Part shown: in pieces, positions 52,129 to 61,351 of the stretch | Numbering within the stretch: position 1 is the first letter of the stretch | Layout: each line of letters begins with the position of its first letter | DNA from: Paenibacillus taichungensis | Lineage (GTDB): Bacteria; Bacillota; Bacilli; Paenibacillales; Paenibacillaceae | Reading direction: 5' to 3' | DNA: 64,000 nt | NCBI RefSeq assembly: GCF_013359905.1 | Contig: NZ_JABMCC010000115.1 | Coordinates: 620,001-684,000, forward strand | The notes under the pieces: generated by a model | The model's database searches: none | What the model was told of the DNA's origin: nothing | What the model saw: the letters and a program-made list of their open reading frames with translations, nothing else | Program-made: the position numbers and the translations under genes

Positions 52129-53496
52129 GTGGGGACAAGTTATCTACTGAAAAATGGTTGTGTATTGTCTATGGATTCGTCGATGGGTCAGTATAAACGG
52201 GCGGACGTTCTCATTGAGGATTCTCTTATTACTGCTATCCAGCCCGATCTGAGTTGTATTGAAGCGGAAGTGATAGATGCATCGGAGATGATCATTCTCC
52301 CTGGACTTGTTGATACGCACCGGCATGTATGGGAGTCACTTGTAAAAACAGCGGGAACCAACTGGTCACTGCCGGTCTATCTGCAGAATCTCTACTATGG
52401 AGCGATGGGAAGTAAACTCCGGCCACAAGACAGCTATATCGCCAATTTGCTGGGTTCTTTGGAAGCGCTTAATGCAGGAGTGACCACGGTGCTTGACTGG
52501 AGTATGCCTTATTCCCCGGAGCACACGGATGAACTGATTCGCGGACTTCAGGATGCGGGTATTCGGTCGGTTTTCGCTTATGGTGTACCAGGTGAGACGC
52601 CCTACTGGAACAGAGAAAGCAAGCTGACGTATTCGAATGATGTGAGAAGAGTTAAGGAACAGTATTTTTCTTCACGGGATCAGCTGCTCACGTTCGGTCT
52701 TGCTATTCGAGGTCCGGAGTTTAGCCATTGGGATACCACGGTGAAGGAAATTCAGCTTGCCCAAGAGCTGGATGCGATATGTTCAATGCATGTTGGCTTT
52801 GGAAGCTGGGGGTCTGTAGATCGTTCGATAAGTAAAATGTATGAGGCTGGTTTACTGAGCCCAGGTCTGAACGTCGTACACGGAAATACAATGGATACGG
52901 ATGAATATAAAATGTTGGCCGATAGCGGCGCATCACTGTCCGTCACACCGGAAGTAGAGATGATGATGGGGCACGGGTATCCGGCAACGGGCTACTTCCT
53001 TGAAAATGGTGGAACCCCAACGCTCGGAGTCGATGTTGTAACATCAACAGGTGGGGATATGTTCTCCCAGATGAAATTTGCGCTTCAAGCTGAACGTTCC
53101 CGTGAAAATGAACAACTTTTGCTCCAGGGTGAAATGCCTGGTGAGCTTAATCTGCAATCCAGTCAAGTGCTGAGATTTGCAACTTCTGCTGGGGCAAAGG
53201 CTCTGGGACTTGAGCGGAAGGTTGGCACACTTACGCCAGGTAAAGAAGCCGATCTGATTATGATCCGAACCACCGACCTTAACTTGTTCCCGGTGCATGA
53301 TCCGGTTGGAGCCGTCGTTCAATTTGCCAACCCATCCAATGTGGATACTGTGTTTGTAGCAGGTCGTCCGGTGAAGCGCGGAGGCAAGCTGCTGCATGTC
53401 GATCTGAACGAGGTTCGTCGGAAGGCTCTGGACAGCAAGGAATATCTGCTATCTCAATATCGGATGTCGGATGCAGAGCGAATTGTATTTTCATAA
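52129..53496 (+). CDS. Amidohydrolase (TrzA/AtzA-like cytosolic deaminase or hydrolase)
   Basis: A 455-residue amidohydrolase-superfamily enzyme. It has the N-terminal composite beta domain (ADVLIEDSLITAIQP), metal ligands H64 and H66 in VDTHRHVWES, His in SMHVGFGS and VVHGNTMD, Asp in LGVDVVTST, and the C-terminal GKEADLIMI with VFVAGRPVKRGGKL. The GTG at 52129 is used because GGAG lies nine bases upstream; the TTG and ATG at 52114 and 52120 overlap that site. Relatives deaminate or dechlorinate purines, triazines and S-adenosylhomocysteine-type compounds. Substrate unknown; it stands alone. Confidence 0.85.
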   Translation: MGTSYLLKNGCVLSMDSSMGQYKRADVLIEDSLITAIQPDLSCIEAEVIDASEMIILPGLVDTHRHVWESLVKTAGTNWSLPVYLQNLYYGAMGSKLRPQDSYIANLLGSLEALNAGVTTVLDWSMPYSPEHTDELIRGLQDAGIRSVFAYGVPGETPYWNRESKLTYSNDVRRVKEQYFSSRDQLLTFGLAIRGPEFSHWDTTVKEIQLAQELDAICSMHVGFGSWGSVDRSISKMYEAGLLSPGLNVVHGNTMDTDEYKMLADSGASLSVTPEVEMMMGHGYPATGYFLENGGTPTLGVDVVTSTGGDMFSQMKFALQAERSRENEQLLLQGEMPGELNLQSSQVLRFATSAGAKALGLERKVGTLTPGKEADLIMIRTTDLNLFPVHDPVGAVVQFANPSNVDTVFVAGRPVKRGGKLLHVDLNEVRRKALDSKEYLLSQYRMSDAERIVFS

Positions 53497-53588
53497 GTTA
53501 GACAATCCATGTGAGTGAAAGTTGATTCTCTTCTGGAATGAAAAGAGAGAGTTTTCATCTGGATTATACATTTAATAGCATTACAAGT

Positions 53589-53618
53589 GAGGGGCCGCAT
53601 AAGGGTATGCGGCTCTTT
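53589..53618 (+). terminator. Terminator after the amidohydrolase gene
   Basis: GGCCGCAT/ATGCGGCT stem with a short GGG-containing loop, followed by CTTT; a weak T tail. Confidence 0.6.
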
Positions 53619-53753
53619 AGCGTACCTGATTATCGTGCAAGATGACAGGTGGAGCAAGGAATAAACCACAAAAAGAGGCGAAAAGGTACTGTATTGGCAT
53701 GGTTGCAAGTAACAACGAGTTTATAATGTTTTGTTGAAGAAAAAAGCTGTTAA

Positions 53754-53792
53754 AAAACTGCGCATAATATAAATTATACGCAGTTTTGTTTT
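53754..53792 (+). terminator. Second hairpin terminator
   Basis: AAAACTGCG-ATAAT/ATTAT-CGCAGTTTT stem followed by GTTTT. It is A/T-flanked on both sides and no gene ends close to it, so it may end a short untranslated transcript. Confidence 0.6.
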
Positions 53793-54035
53793 AAAACGAT
53801 TTTCATATTCACCCCTGCCCAACAGATCATGATAATTTTCGTCTGGAATGGACAGAATATACCATCATCCCAAAATAAATTTAACAAAGCAACGCGACAA
53901 AGTGTAGAAATCGATAGATTTTTGTAGTTGGTCAGTAAGATAGAACAAAGGGATTTTTCATAGAACAGATGAACCAAACAAATATTTGAAGTATAGAGAC
54001 ACAATCATCATTTTCAATACGAGAGGAAACTGTGT

Positions 54036-55475
54036 ATGAACCAAAACCAGAATCGATCTTCCCTGTTTAGAAAAAAGCCGATTGCCACCGGAGATAACGA
54101 AAGCAATATGTTGAAAAGGGTACTTGGCCCATTGGATCTGATGACTCTTGGGGTAGGTGCGATTATCGGTACGGGTATCTTTGTACTCACAGGCGTTGCT
54201 GCCGCAAAATATGCAGGTCCCGGTTTGGTACTGTCTTTTCTGCTGGCAGGTATTATCTGCGCCTTCGCTGCTTTGTGTTACTCGGAGTTTGCATCCAGTG
54301 TGCCTGCTTCAGGAAGTGCGTATACATATAGCTATACCGCTTTTGGCGAAGTCATTGCCTGGATTCTAGGATGGGATCTTATTCTGGAGTATGGATTTGC
54401 GAGTGCCGCTGTTGCTAGCGGTTGGTCTGGATATTTTCAAACGTTATTGTCCGGATTCGGGTTGCAATTACCCCATGCGCTCACCAGTGCATTTAGTCCT
54501 GAAAAGGGAACCTATTTTGATATCACCGCAGCAGCGATCACGTTAATTATTACGTTCCTGCTCACCCGTGGGGTGAAAGAGGCTGCTCGTGCCAACGGAA
54601 TTATGGTAGCGATTAAAATTATCGTAGTTCTGATCTTCATCGGTGTGGGTGTGTTCTATGTGCAGCCGGATAACTGGCAACCATTCCTTCCATTTGGTAT
54701 CTCCGGGGTAACCGCAGGGGCGGCAACGGTATTTTTTGCTTACATTGGGTTCGATGCTGTCTCTACGGCTGCGGAAGAAGTGAAACGTCCTCAACGGGAC
54801 TTGCCAATCGGTATCATTGCATCTCTTGCGATCTGTACCGTGCTTTACATCGTTGTATCCTTGATCCTGACAGGGATTGTACCTTATCACATGCTGAATG
54901 TGAGTGATCCAGTTGCCTTTGCCTTTGAATTTGTGCAGTTGAAAGGATTGTCCTGGATTGTTTCGCTTGGAGCGATTACAGGGATTACCACTGTATTACT
55001 TGTTATGATGTATGGTCAGACACGTTTGCTTTATTCCATGTCACGGGACGGACTGTTGTCTCCGGTTTTCTCCAAAGTCAGTGGCAAAAGCCAAACACCT
55101 GCTACCGGCACTTGGGTTGCTGGGATCATCGTCGCTTTATTCTCGGGATTCATCTCACTTGGCCATCTGGCAGAGTTGACCAACATCGGAACACTGTTCG
55201 CTTTCGCGGTTGTGAGTCTGGGGATTATCGTATTGCGGAAAAACAACCCGGAACTGAAAAGGGGATTCCGCGTGCCTTTGGTTCCGCTGATTCCTATTCT
55301 AAGTGCTGTTGGCTGTATGTATCTCATGACACGTCTTGCGGCTCTGACTTGGATTACGTTCTTCGGTTGGTTGATTATTGGTTTAATCATCTACTTTGCC
55401 TACGGTCGTCATCACAGTCATTTGAATCCGGCACGGCGTATATCGGACTCGTTCAAAACAACAAATGGGAAATAG
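54036..55475 (+). CDS. APC family amino acid permease (YfnA/CAT-like)
   Basis: A 479-residue, 12-TM permease of the cationic amino acid transporter subgroup. TM1 carries GVGAIIGTGIFVLTG, TM2-3 LCYSEFASSVPASGSAYTY, and TM6 VFFAYIGFDAVSTAAEEVKRPQRDLP. Length and motifs match B. subtilis YfnA and Geobacillus ApcT-type proton-coupled transporters. AGAGGAAAC precedes the ATG. Monocistronic with its own terminator. Several amino acids could be substrates. Confidence 0.92.
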   Translation: MNQNQNRSSLFRKKPIATGDNESNMLKRVLGPLDLMTLGVGAIIGTGIFVLTGVAAAKYAGPGLVLSFLLAGIICAFAALCYSEFASSVPASGSAYTYSYTAFGEVIAWILGWDLILEYGFASAAVASGWSGYFQTLLSGFGLQLPHALTSAFSPEKGTYFDITAAAITLIITFLLTRGVKEAARANGIMVAIKIIVVLIFIGVGVFYVQPDNWQPFLPFGISGVTAGAATVFFAYIGFDAVSTAAEEVKRPQRDLPIGIIASLAICTVLYIVVSLILTGIVPYHMLNVSDPVAFAFEFVQLKGLSWIVSLGAITGITTVLLVMMYGQTRLLYSMSRDGLLSPVFSKVSGKSQTPATGTWVAGIIVALFSGFISLGHLAELTNIGTLFAFAVVSLGIIVLRKNNPELKRGFRVPLVPLIPILSAVGCMYLMTRLAALTWITFFGWLIIGLIIYFAYGRHHSHLNPARRISDSFKTTNGK

Positions 55476-55788
55476 CTGTCATAGCTGATTCATACATTGT
55501 AGAGATATCGTGAAAGATTAGTAAATTAATTTGTCACACTGAAACTATACGTTAATAGAGTCAACTCAACTGTCTCATACCGTATCGCCAAAACGGCGGG
55601 GTATGGGGCTTTTTTTTGTGCGAGCAGTTCATGTGTTATGAAAAAAATGCTGATATTTAAGGTTATATTTGGGTCTCTAATAAGTAATATATCTATCCAT
55701 TTGAGCGGAGCCGGGGTTGCGGTCAGGGCAAATATGACATATATTTGGGGGTGTGACATGCCATCAGACATAGGAGAGGGGATGTATC
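55476..55788 (+). other. Intergenic region before the unknown protein gene
   Basis: 313 bases with the terminator at 55571-55618 and a 71-codon ORF overlapping the next gene that I regard as chance. Confidence 0.55.
55571..55618 (+). terminator. Terminator after the permease gene
   Basis: CATACC-TATCGCC with GGCG-GGTATG stem, loop AAAAC, and a strong eight-T tail. Confidence 0.85.
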
Positions 55789-56862
55789 ATGAACACACCA
55801 TTACATACCAATCAACATCACCAAAATTCGAATTTCGGTTTTGCGTTGGCTGACTCAGCCGTACTTGCCGAGGCGAAGCTAATCCTTTCACATCCAGAAG
55901 ACACAAACGAATTTCAATTGGACATTGATCCACAGCGCCTTTTGAAGGATGGACGCAAAGTATCGGTTGTTGCGCGGCATATGGATACACCGCCGGATCG
56001 GCAAGATACAATTATCATATATGGGGAGGAGTTGGGATTTGCACAATATACAGTTGATCTCCGACCAGACAGTACATGCTCACTCACTCTCATTGAAGGA
56101 ATAGATCATCCGATCGTATTGGATTTGGGAGAATTTGCAGAAGGGGAGTACGAGCTGCGAATTTCACTGCACGTGAAAACACCCCGCATCGCAGAAGGAC
56201 CACTGGAGCCCGAGCAGCACGCCATGGTGAAATATGCTCAGGTTGTAACTGTAGCGATATGTCTGTTTCCAGCCGAAGCTGTGCAGATGAACGCTGTACC
56301 CGAGAAGGTATGGACACGGGATAATCATGTGTTTGACTCCTACGGCAGTGGTGGCTTTATTCTCGCAGATTTGCCTCGTATGGCGAAACGTGTAGAAGAT
56401 CTGATCGGTTCTGGAAACCATAATCTGATTGAACAATTCAGTGAGGGTGACCTTTCGGACACCTTGCTGGAGGAAGGTCTCATGGCGATTGCCTGGGGAG
56501 TAACACCATGGTGTTATTCGATATATTCGGCTCCGGATGAACATTCGAGAACTTTACTTTCGGTAGACAAGCTGGGTGATGAACCTCAGACTACGGGAAT
56601 ATACCGTGTGCATCCTGGAATTAAACAATTAAGTATCGTGCCGGTAAACGAATTGGCCTACTGGCCATCTTGTGCAGAGAAAGCATGGCCTGTAATTGAT
56701 GTTGCGGGTGAAGGTGAGACGCTGCGTATGGACTTGTATGTTCAGGTCTGTGAATCAGTGAATGGACTGCACGAAAATCCACTACCTTCATTTGTACTCA
56801 CCCGCAGTGAGGGACAACCCGAAGCGATCATTCCACTAATCGATGTCGTAATTGTAGATTAA
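55789..56862 (+). CDS. Unrecognised 357-residue protein
   Basis: I do not recognise a family. There is no signal peptide or membrane segment. The first third looks beta-rich (KVSVVARHMDTPPD, TIIIYGEELGFAQYTVDL, EGEYELRISLHVKTP). A middle section has conserved-looking EKVWTRDNHVFDSYGSGGFILADLPRMAKRVEDLIG and GVTPWCYSIYSAPDEHSRT, and the C-terminus is acidic (RMDLYVQVCESVNG). AGGAGAGGGG supports the ATG. The tyrosine recombinase gene starts 28 bases after its stop, so the two are probably cotranscribed. Confidence 0.75.
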   Translation: MNTPLHTNQHHQNSNFGFALADSAVLAEAKLILSHPEDTNEFQLDIDPQRLLKDGRKVSVVARHMDTPPDRQDTIIIYGEELGFAQYTVDLRPDSTCSLTLIEGIDHPIVLDLGEFAEGEYELRISLHVKTPRIAEGPLEPEQHAMVKYAQVVTVAICLFPAEAVQMNAVPEKVWTRDNHVFDSYGSGGFILADLPRMAKRVEDLIGSGNHNLIEQFSEGDLSDTLLEEGLMAIAWGVTPWCYSIYSAPDEHSRTLLSVDKLGDEPQTTGIYRVHPGIKQLSIVPVNELAYWPSCAEKAWPVIDVAGEGETLRMDLYVQVCESVNGLHENPLPSFVLTRSEGQPEAIIPLIDVVIVD

Positions 56863-56889
56863 TAAATAGAAGTGTGGTGACGAACACAG

Positions 56890-57822
56890 ATGATGACCGA
56901 AGAAATTCAGGAGCAATACGCCGATGAGCTTGAAGCTTTTCATATATGGATGAAAGATGCGGGCTACACGGGACATACGGTAAAATCATACACAGGTGAC
57001 GTTGCTGAATTTCTCGTCTCTATTCATGGAAAGTCACTGGAGCAGGTCAAAAAACTTCATGTGTTATCCTTCTTGTCCCGAGCTCGAGAAAGAGGGGTCA
57101 GTGACTCGACACGGAATCGGAAACACGCAGCGGTGAACTGTTTTTATAAGTCATTGATTGAGCTTGAATTGGTGACCAATAACCCAGCTTTCGGAATCAA
57201 GAAATCCAAAACCGAGCAAAATCGGGCCCCCGTCTTCCTTGATGAAAGCGGTTTGGAACGATTTTTGCAATCGGTTGAGGGTAAGTACCGTACACGAAAC
57301 CTGGCTATTTTTCTGCTCATGGGATACATGGGATTGCGGGTCGGAGAGGTGCATGCCTTGAACTGCAAAGACTATAATGCGGAACGGCGCACACTGGATG
57401 TATTCGGTAAGGGCCGGAAATGGCGTACATTGCCTGTGCCTGAGATCGTTGCCGAACTGTTATCCCAGGCTCTTCAGGAGCGGCTGGATCCATGGCGGGC
57501 GAAAGAAGAGGCATTATTCGTGTCTCAAAAGGGGAAACGATTGTCGATACGCAGTATTCAGCTTATATCAACCGAAACTTTTGAACGCTTTCAGCAGGAA
57601 TCAGCATCCAATCAGCGTGTGAACTACTCCAGTCATAAACTGCGTCACTCATTTGCGACCATGATGCTTAGACGCGGAGCAGATCTGCGAACGGTTCAGG
57701 AGCTGTTGGGTCACTCCTCCATTCAAACCACCACAGTGTACACCCACGTAACCAGCCGCGAGAAGGAAGAAGCGATGGCCTTGCTGGATGTCAAACTTCC
57801 TGCGTTTGCGGCTGATATGTAA
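56890..57822 (+). CDS. Tyrosine recombinase (XerC/XerD-like integrase)
   Basis: A 310-residue tyrosine recombinase. The SAM-like core-binding domain spans residues 10-105. The catalytic domain has every active-site residue: Arg150 in GLRVGE, Lys174 in FGKGRKW, His249 and Arg252 in HKLRHSFA, His275 in LLGHSS, and nucleophile Tyr284 in TTVYTHV. It is close in length to Xer recombinases, but it lacks the usual xerC/codV context and follows an unrecognised gene by 28 bases. No flanking tRNA, att-like repeat or phage gene is visible, so it may be a solitary chromosomal recombinase or the relic of an element. Confidence 0.92.
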   Translation: MMTEEIQEQYADELEAFHIWMKDAGYTGHTVKSYTGDVAEFLVSIHGKSLEQVKKLHVLSFLSRARERGVSDSTRNRKHAAVNCFYKSLIELELVTNNPAFGIKKSKTEQNRAPVFLDESGLERFLQSVEGKYRTRNLAIFLLMGYMGLRVGEVHALNCKDYNAERRTLDVFGKGRKWRTLPVPEIVAELLSQALQERLDPWRAKEEALFVSQKGKRLSIRSIQLISTETFERFQQESASNQRVNYSSHKLRHSFATMMLRRGADLRTVQELLGHSSIQTTTVYTHVTSREKEEAMALLDVKLPAFAADM

Positions 57823-57866
57823 GAGAGAAGCTTCGTTTATATAATAGAAGAAAGTAATGATAGAGA

Positions 57867-57893
57867 AACCTGTCTACGTGACAGGTTTTTTTG
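57867..57893 (+). terminator. Terminator after the recombinase gene
   Basis: AAACCTGT/ACAGGTTT stem with loop CTACGTG and a seven-T tail. Confidence 0.88.
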
Positions 57894-58157
57894 TGATTTT
57901 ATGGTAGAGGAGTATTAATACATTTAATGGAAATATGAGAGGTGATCAAAAACAATAAAATAATTAAGCAGTATATATATACAGAATAATTATTATGTTA
58001 ACTTAAATTTGAAATCAATGTATACTTTTCTTTTCCATATGAAATAGGGTGATATTCTAGCCAGAGATTGACCTTCAATTGAAACTTAACGATATACAAT
58101 AGTGTAAGCTATGCTAGCTCATTTTGCAGGCAACTATTAATACTTATTTATATTAAG

Positions 58158-58208
58158 ACCAAAGGACCACTCGCATCCTCATAACGAAGATACAGGTGAT
58201 CCTTTAGT
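58158..58208 (-). terminator. Probable terminator of ldh
   Basis: AAAGGA-CAC/GTG-TCCTTT with an inner ATC/GAT pair on the minus strand, about 65 bases after the ldh stop. The T tail is weak. Confidence 0.6.
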
Positions 58209-58272
58209 TATACAATCTTAACGATATTGCTCATGATAAAATAACGTGATTAGTCAAACGCTCGATTTGGAT

Positions 58273-59208
58273 TTACTCCAGTCCGGCAATCTGTTCCTTC
58301 AATTTGTTGGCAGAGGCTTGGAAAGCGACTTTCTCTGTCTCATTCAAAGGAAGTGGAAGAATCTCGCGCACACCGTTGCGATCAACTACACATGGAACAC
58401 CCAAATATACATCGGATACGCCATTGTAATCTTCCAGCAATGTGGAAACGTTCAGTACGGAGCCTTCATTGCCCAGAATGGCAGCCACAATACGGTCCAA
58501 AGCGAGCGCAATTGCATAGGAAGTGGCTCCTTTGGCATTAATAATCTCATAAGCCGCATTTTTGGTCCGATCAAAGATATCCTGTTGTGTTTCTTCATCC
58601 AGATCCAGATTCGTTCCAGCAACGTTGGCGAGGCTCCACACCGGTACTTCAGAATCGCCATGCTCCCCGATAATATGAGCGTGAATGCTGCGTGGATCAA
58701 TTCCTTTGTTTTTACCAATAAGGTAACGGAAACGTGCGCTGTCCAGCAACGTACCAGAACCAATCACGCGCGAAGCGGGCCAACCGCTTTGTTTCCAAGA
58801 AGTATAGGACAAAATATCTACAGGATTCGTTGCAATCAAAAGAATACCATGGGAATTAACTTCAGTAATACGTTCAATGATCTCTTTGAAAATGCTTGCA
58901 TTTTTCTTCAGCAAATCAATGCGAGTCTCTCCTGGTTTTTGGGAAGCACCCGCAGTAATAATAATGATGTCTGCGTCTTTGCAGTCGGAGTAATCGCCTG
59001 CCCATACTTTAACGCCCCCAGTAAATGGGAGACCGTGATTCATATCCAGCATTTCGCCGGTAGCCTTATCATGATTCACATCCACAAATACCAACTCGGA
59101 CGAACGCTGTCTTAACATCAGCGTGTATCCCGTTGTTGTTCCCACCGCACCCATGCCTACAATAACGACACGACTTGGTTTGAGCGCTGCACTGTTTACC
59201 ATTTTCAT
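58273..59208 (-). CDS. ldh: L-lactate dehydrogenase
   Basis: A 311-residue NAD-dependent L-lactate dehydrogenase that interconverts pyruvate and L-lactate in fermentation. NAD site VVIVGMGAVGTTTGYTLM; the specificity loop ASQKPGETR carries Gln90 (lactate rather than malate) and Arg96; active-site His183 is in IGEHGDSEVPVW. The start is ATG 59208, just after AAAGGAGAGG; the ORF to 59298 adds residues unlike any LDH. Monocistronic. I looked for a Rex site upstream and found no good one. Confidence 0.96.
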   Translation of the reverse strand: MKMVNSAALKPSRVVIVGMGAVGTTTGYTLMLRQRSSELVFVDVNHDKATGEMLDMNHGLPFTGGVKVWAGDYSDCKDADIIIITAGASQKPGETRIDLLKKNASIFKEIIERITEVNSHGILLIATNPVDILSYTSWKQSGWPASRVIGSGTLLDSARFRYLIGKNKGIDPRSIHAHIIGEHGDSEVPVWSLANVAGTNLDLDEETQQDIFDRTKNAAYEIINAKGATSYAIALALDRIVAAILGNEGSVLNVSTLLEDYNGVSDVYLGVPCVVDRNGVREILPLPLNETEKVAFQASANKLKEQIAGLE

Positions 59209-59514
59209 ATCCTCTCCTTTTTGGGGTATACTTCCATCCATATTAAGGGATAAGCGTTCGAAAAGCGAGCCATGTCTATAAACTTTTTCACATTTCATGT
59301 CTTTTTGCAGAAGATTTCGTCGAAAACCTGGTTTCTGTTTTAAAGAAGAAACAGATGCAGCAAAAAGATCGCTATCTGCTTCCAGAGAGTGGAGATGAAC
59401 CTTTTCGACATCGTTTGTGGTAGAATAGGAGCAGTGGATTCAGATGAATCGTAAAAACAACATGAATGGACAGGCATGCGCGCCTGCTTATTGGATGAGA
59501 GAGGTGGAAACCAC
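59209..59514. other. Divergent promoter region of ldh and the Asp-box lipoprotein
   Basis: 306 bases with promoters for both genes, including a TAGAAT -10 near 59430 for the plus-strand gene. The Shine-Dalgarno region GTGG-AAA-CCAC at 59504-59514 can form a small hairpin just before the TTG start. Confidence 0.5.
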
Positions 59515-60792
59515 TTGCGTTCGCAATGGATCAAAATCGCGCAGACAGCATTGCTGTCTATCAGTATAGCTGCTCTGCTGGCGGCTTGCACCGATTCGGG
59601 AGAGACCCCGGTGGCAGAACCGCCGCAGGAGCAAGAAGATAACGGGAATATGGGCCAGACTTTAACCGTTGTTCCCCCCGCAAACAGTACACAAGCTGCG
59701 GATACAGCCAAATATCAAATTCAGACCCGTTTAACCGATTTTCAGCTGCTTAACGGTAACGGTGGATTAGCATGGGGAGTGACGCGGAACGCCCTGCGTT
59801 TGTATTATACTCAGGATCAGGGAAGTACCTGGACCAATATTTCACCTTCGGAAAATGTTCAGTTTCCGGCTAATCCGCAATATGGACAAAGCATTTATTT
59901 TGTAGATAGTACACATGGATGGATTGTTCGTGAAGGAATGGGCGGAACAGATACGATGGTGCTGCGCACGAACAACGGAGGAGCTAGCTGGAGCCTGTCC
60001 TCTTTGTCCAAAACGGATAAGGTGACGGCCATCACATTTGTTTCTCCTGAAAAAGGCTGGATACTGACAACAGTGGATACTTCCATTGGCAAGCAAGACA
60101 AGAAACTGTATCTTACCGAAGATGGCGGTATTACCTGGAATCAGATGACCTCCAGTGACGAGGACGGCAAACCAGCATCTGCAGAGATCCCCACACGGGG
60201 TTATTCAACTGGGATGACGTTCTCGGACTCGGATCACGGGTTCTTGACCGCTCTAGAGTTCGGTACGCCGAAATTGTACGTTACAACGGACGGGGGCCAG
60301 CATTGGAAGGCGGGTCCGTCATTCTTTGACCGAAACAAATTTAACGGGTGTGGTAATTTTAACATCAGCTCGCCACAATTTTTTGGACGGGAAGCTAAAA
60401 CAGCTTGGATGTCGATATCCTGTTCTCAGGGGGAGAGCACCAAATTCAACGGATTTTTCACCACCAATGGTGGAGAGAGTTGGCAGTTATCAACGTTTAG
60501 TCTGAATAAACAAACCGGAATCAATCGCGGTCTGACTCCCACATTTCTGAATTCTTTGGAAGGGTGGGTCATGCAGAAAGGCAAGACTTATTACACCAAA
60601 GATGCCGGCAAGACTTGGAAAGCACTTCCTACAAGTGAAGTATTGGAAAACATTCTTAAAGAGTACCCAGAGATCGTCAAGCTCCAAATGGTTTCTTCAA
60701 AACTAGGCTGGATTTTGGTCGAAAATACAGATGCCAAAAGATCACTGTTGCTGCAAACCGTAGACGGCGGTGTGCGTTGGAAAGTACTATAA
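59515..60792 (+). CDS. Lipoprotein with seven Asp-box (BNR/YCF48-like) repeats
   Basis: A 425-residue lipoprotein predicted on the cell surface. The signal peptide ends LLAAC (lipobox). A short acidic linker is followed by a beta-propeller built from repeats of the Asp-box type: TQDQGSTWTNI, TNNGGASWSL, TEDGGITWNQM, TTDGGQHWKAG, TTNGGESWQL, TKDAGKTWKAL and TVDGGVRWKVL, seven in all. YCF48-like propellers act in protein assembly or binding; sialidase catalytic residues are not evident, so a hydrolase is not claimed. The TTG start follows GAGAGAGGTGG. Confidence 0.85.
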   Translation: MRSQWIKIAQTALLSISIAALLAACTDSGETPVAEPPQEQEDNGNMGQTLTVVPPANSTQAADTAKYQIQTRLTDFQLLNGNGGLAWGVTRNALRLYYTQDQGSTWTNISPSENVQFPANPQYGQSIYFVDSTHGWIVREGMGGTDTMVLRTNNGGASWSLSSLSKTDKVTAITFVSPEKGWILTTVDTSIGKQDKKLYLTEDGGITWNQMTSSDEDGKPASAEIPTRGYSTGMTFSDSDHGFLTALEFGTPKLYVTTDGGQHWKAGPSFFDRNKFNGCGNFNISSPQFFGREAKTAWMSISCSQGESTKFNGFFTTNGGESWQLSTFSLNKQTGINRGLTPTFLNSLEGWVMQKGKTYYTKDAGKTWKALPTSEVLENILKEYPEIVKLQMVSSKLGWILVENTDAKRSLLLQTVDGGVRWKVL

Positions 60793-60927
60793 TTGTGGTT
60801 GAATAGAACTTGTTTAGAAGAGGAACCTCCGGGTTTCTTTTCATTTTAATTACTTTGTGAATTAAATCACAATAAATCCCTTCAAATGATGTTATATTGA
60901 ATTCAAGAAGAGATGGGAGTGATGAAC

Positions 60928-61137
60928 ATGAGAACGAATGAACAAGCTCAATTCACGCAGGCGGACGAGTTAACCAGATATATGCTCCAATTATGCTACA
61001 CATGTGATGATGCCAACCGTTGCACTACTGAGGAAGAAGTCAAAGCCTGCATGGCGAAGTACGCACAGGCAGATGAGCCTGAGCAGACGGATGGTGGAGA
61101 AGTAACACGCGGATATATGGATCTGATGTACGCTTAA
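60928..61137 (+). CDS. Small Cys-containing protein
   Basis: A 69-residue cytosolic protein from ATG 60928, with GGGAGTG upstream; starts at 60913 and 60922 are possible but lie too close to that site. Four Cys are arranged as CX2CX5CX8C (CYTCDDANRCTTEEEVKAC), which could bind a metal or form disulfides. I do not recognise the family with certainty. The gene has its own terminator, which supports that it is real. Confidence 0.7.
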   Translation: MRTNEQAQFTQADELTRYMLQLCYTCDDANRCTTEEEVKACMAKYAQADEPEQTDGGEVTRGYMDLMYA

Positions 61138-61149
61138 AGTGTAGAAAAC

Positions 61150-61190
61150 AAAAAAGGCGCTGACAGCATAACGCTATCAGCGTTTTTTTG
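61150..61190 (+). terminator. Terminator after the small Cys protein gene
   Basis: CGCTGA-AGC/GCT-TCAGCG stem with loop ATAAC and a seven-T tail. Confidence 0.88.
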
Positions 61191-61351
61191 ATTGTGTTTT
61201 AGTACCCCTAATGAGCTAAACTACCATGTCAGTAGCCTTTTTTTGTTGGAAACAGATTAATAATAGTTGTTTTGTCCATACCTCCATCTAACTACACACG
61301 TACATTAAACTATGTTTATAGGGAGATGTCTTGACTGAGTTGTCTAGATGA

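Larger units (their letters stand above)
53497..54035 (+). other. Intergenic region before the YfnA-like permease
   Basis: 539 bases containing two hairpins (53589-53618 and 53754-53792) and AT-rich sequence up to GAGAGGAAAC before the permease ATG. No convincing ORF or known RNA element. Confidence 0.6.
57823..58272. other. Intergenic region between the recombinase and ldh
   Basis: 450 bases with the recombinase terminator (57867-57893), about 260 bases of very AT-rich sequence (57894-58157) where I see no gene, and the ldh terminator (58158-58208). Confidence 0.6.

Noticed and set aside
55638..55853. A 71-codon ORF before the unknown protein
   Set aside because: It overlaps the start of the better supported gene at 55789 and has no binding site.
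56890..57822. A mobile element or prophage around the tyrosine recombinase
   Set aside because: No att-like repeats, tRNA target, phage genes or base-composition change could be seen on either side.
58246..59115. A 289-codon ORF on the plus strand
   Set aside because: It lies antisense to the well-conserved ldh gene, its translation is rich in unlikely Cys/Asn/Ile runs, and it has no ribosome binding site.
59209..59330. A Rex operator upstream of ldh
   Set aside because: TGTGAAA occurs, but the matching right half TTTCACA is missing.
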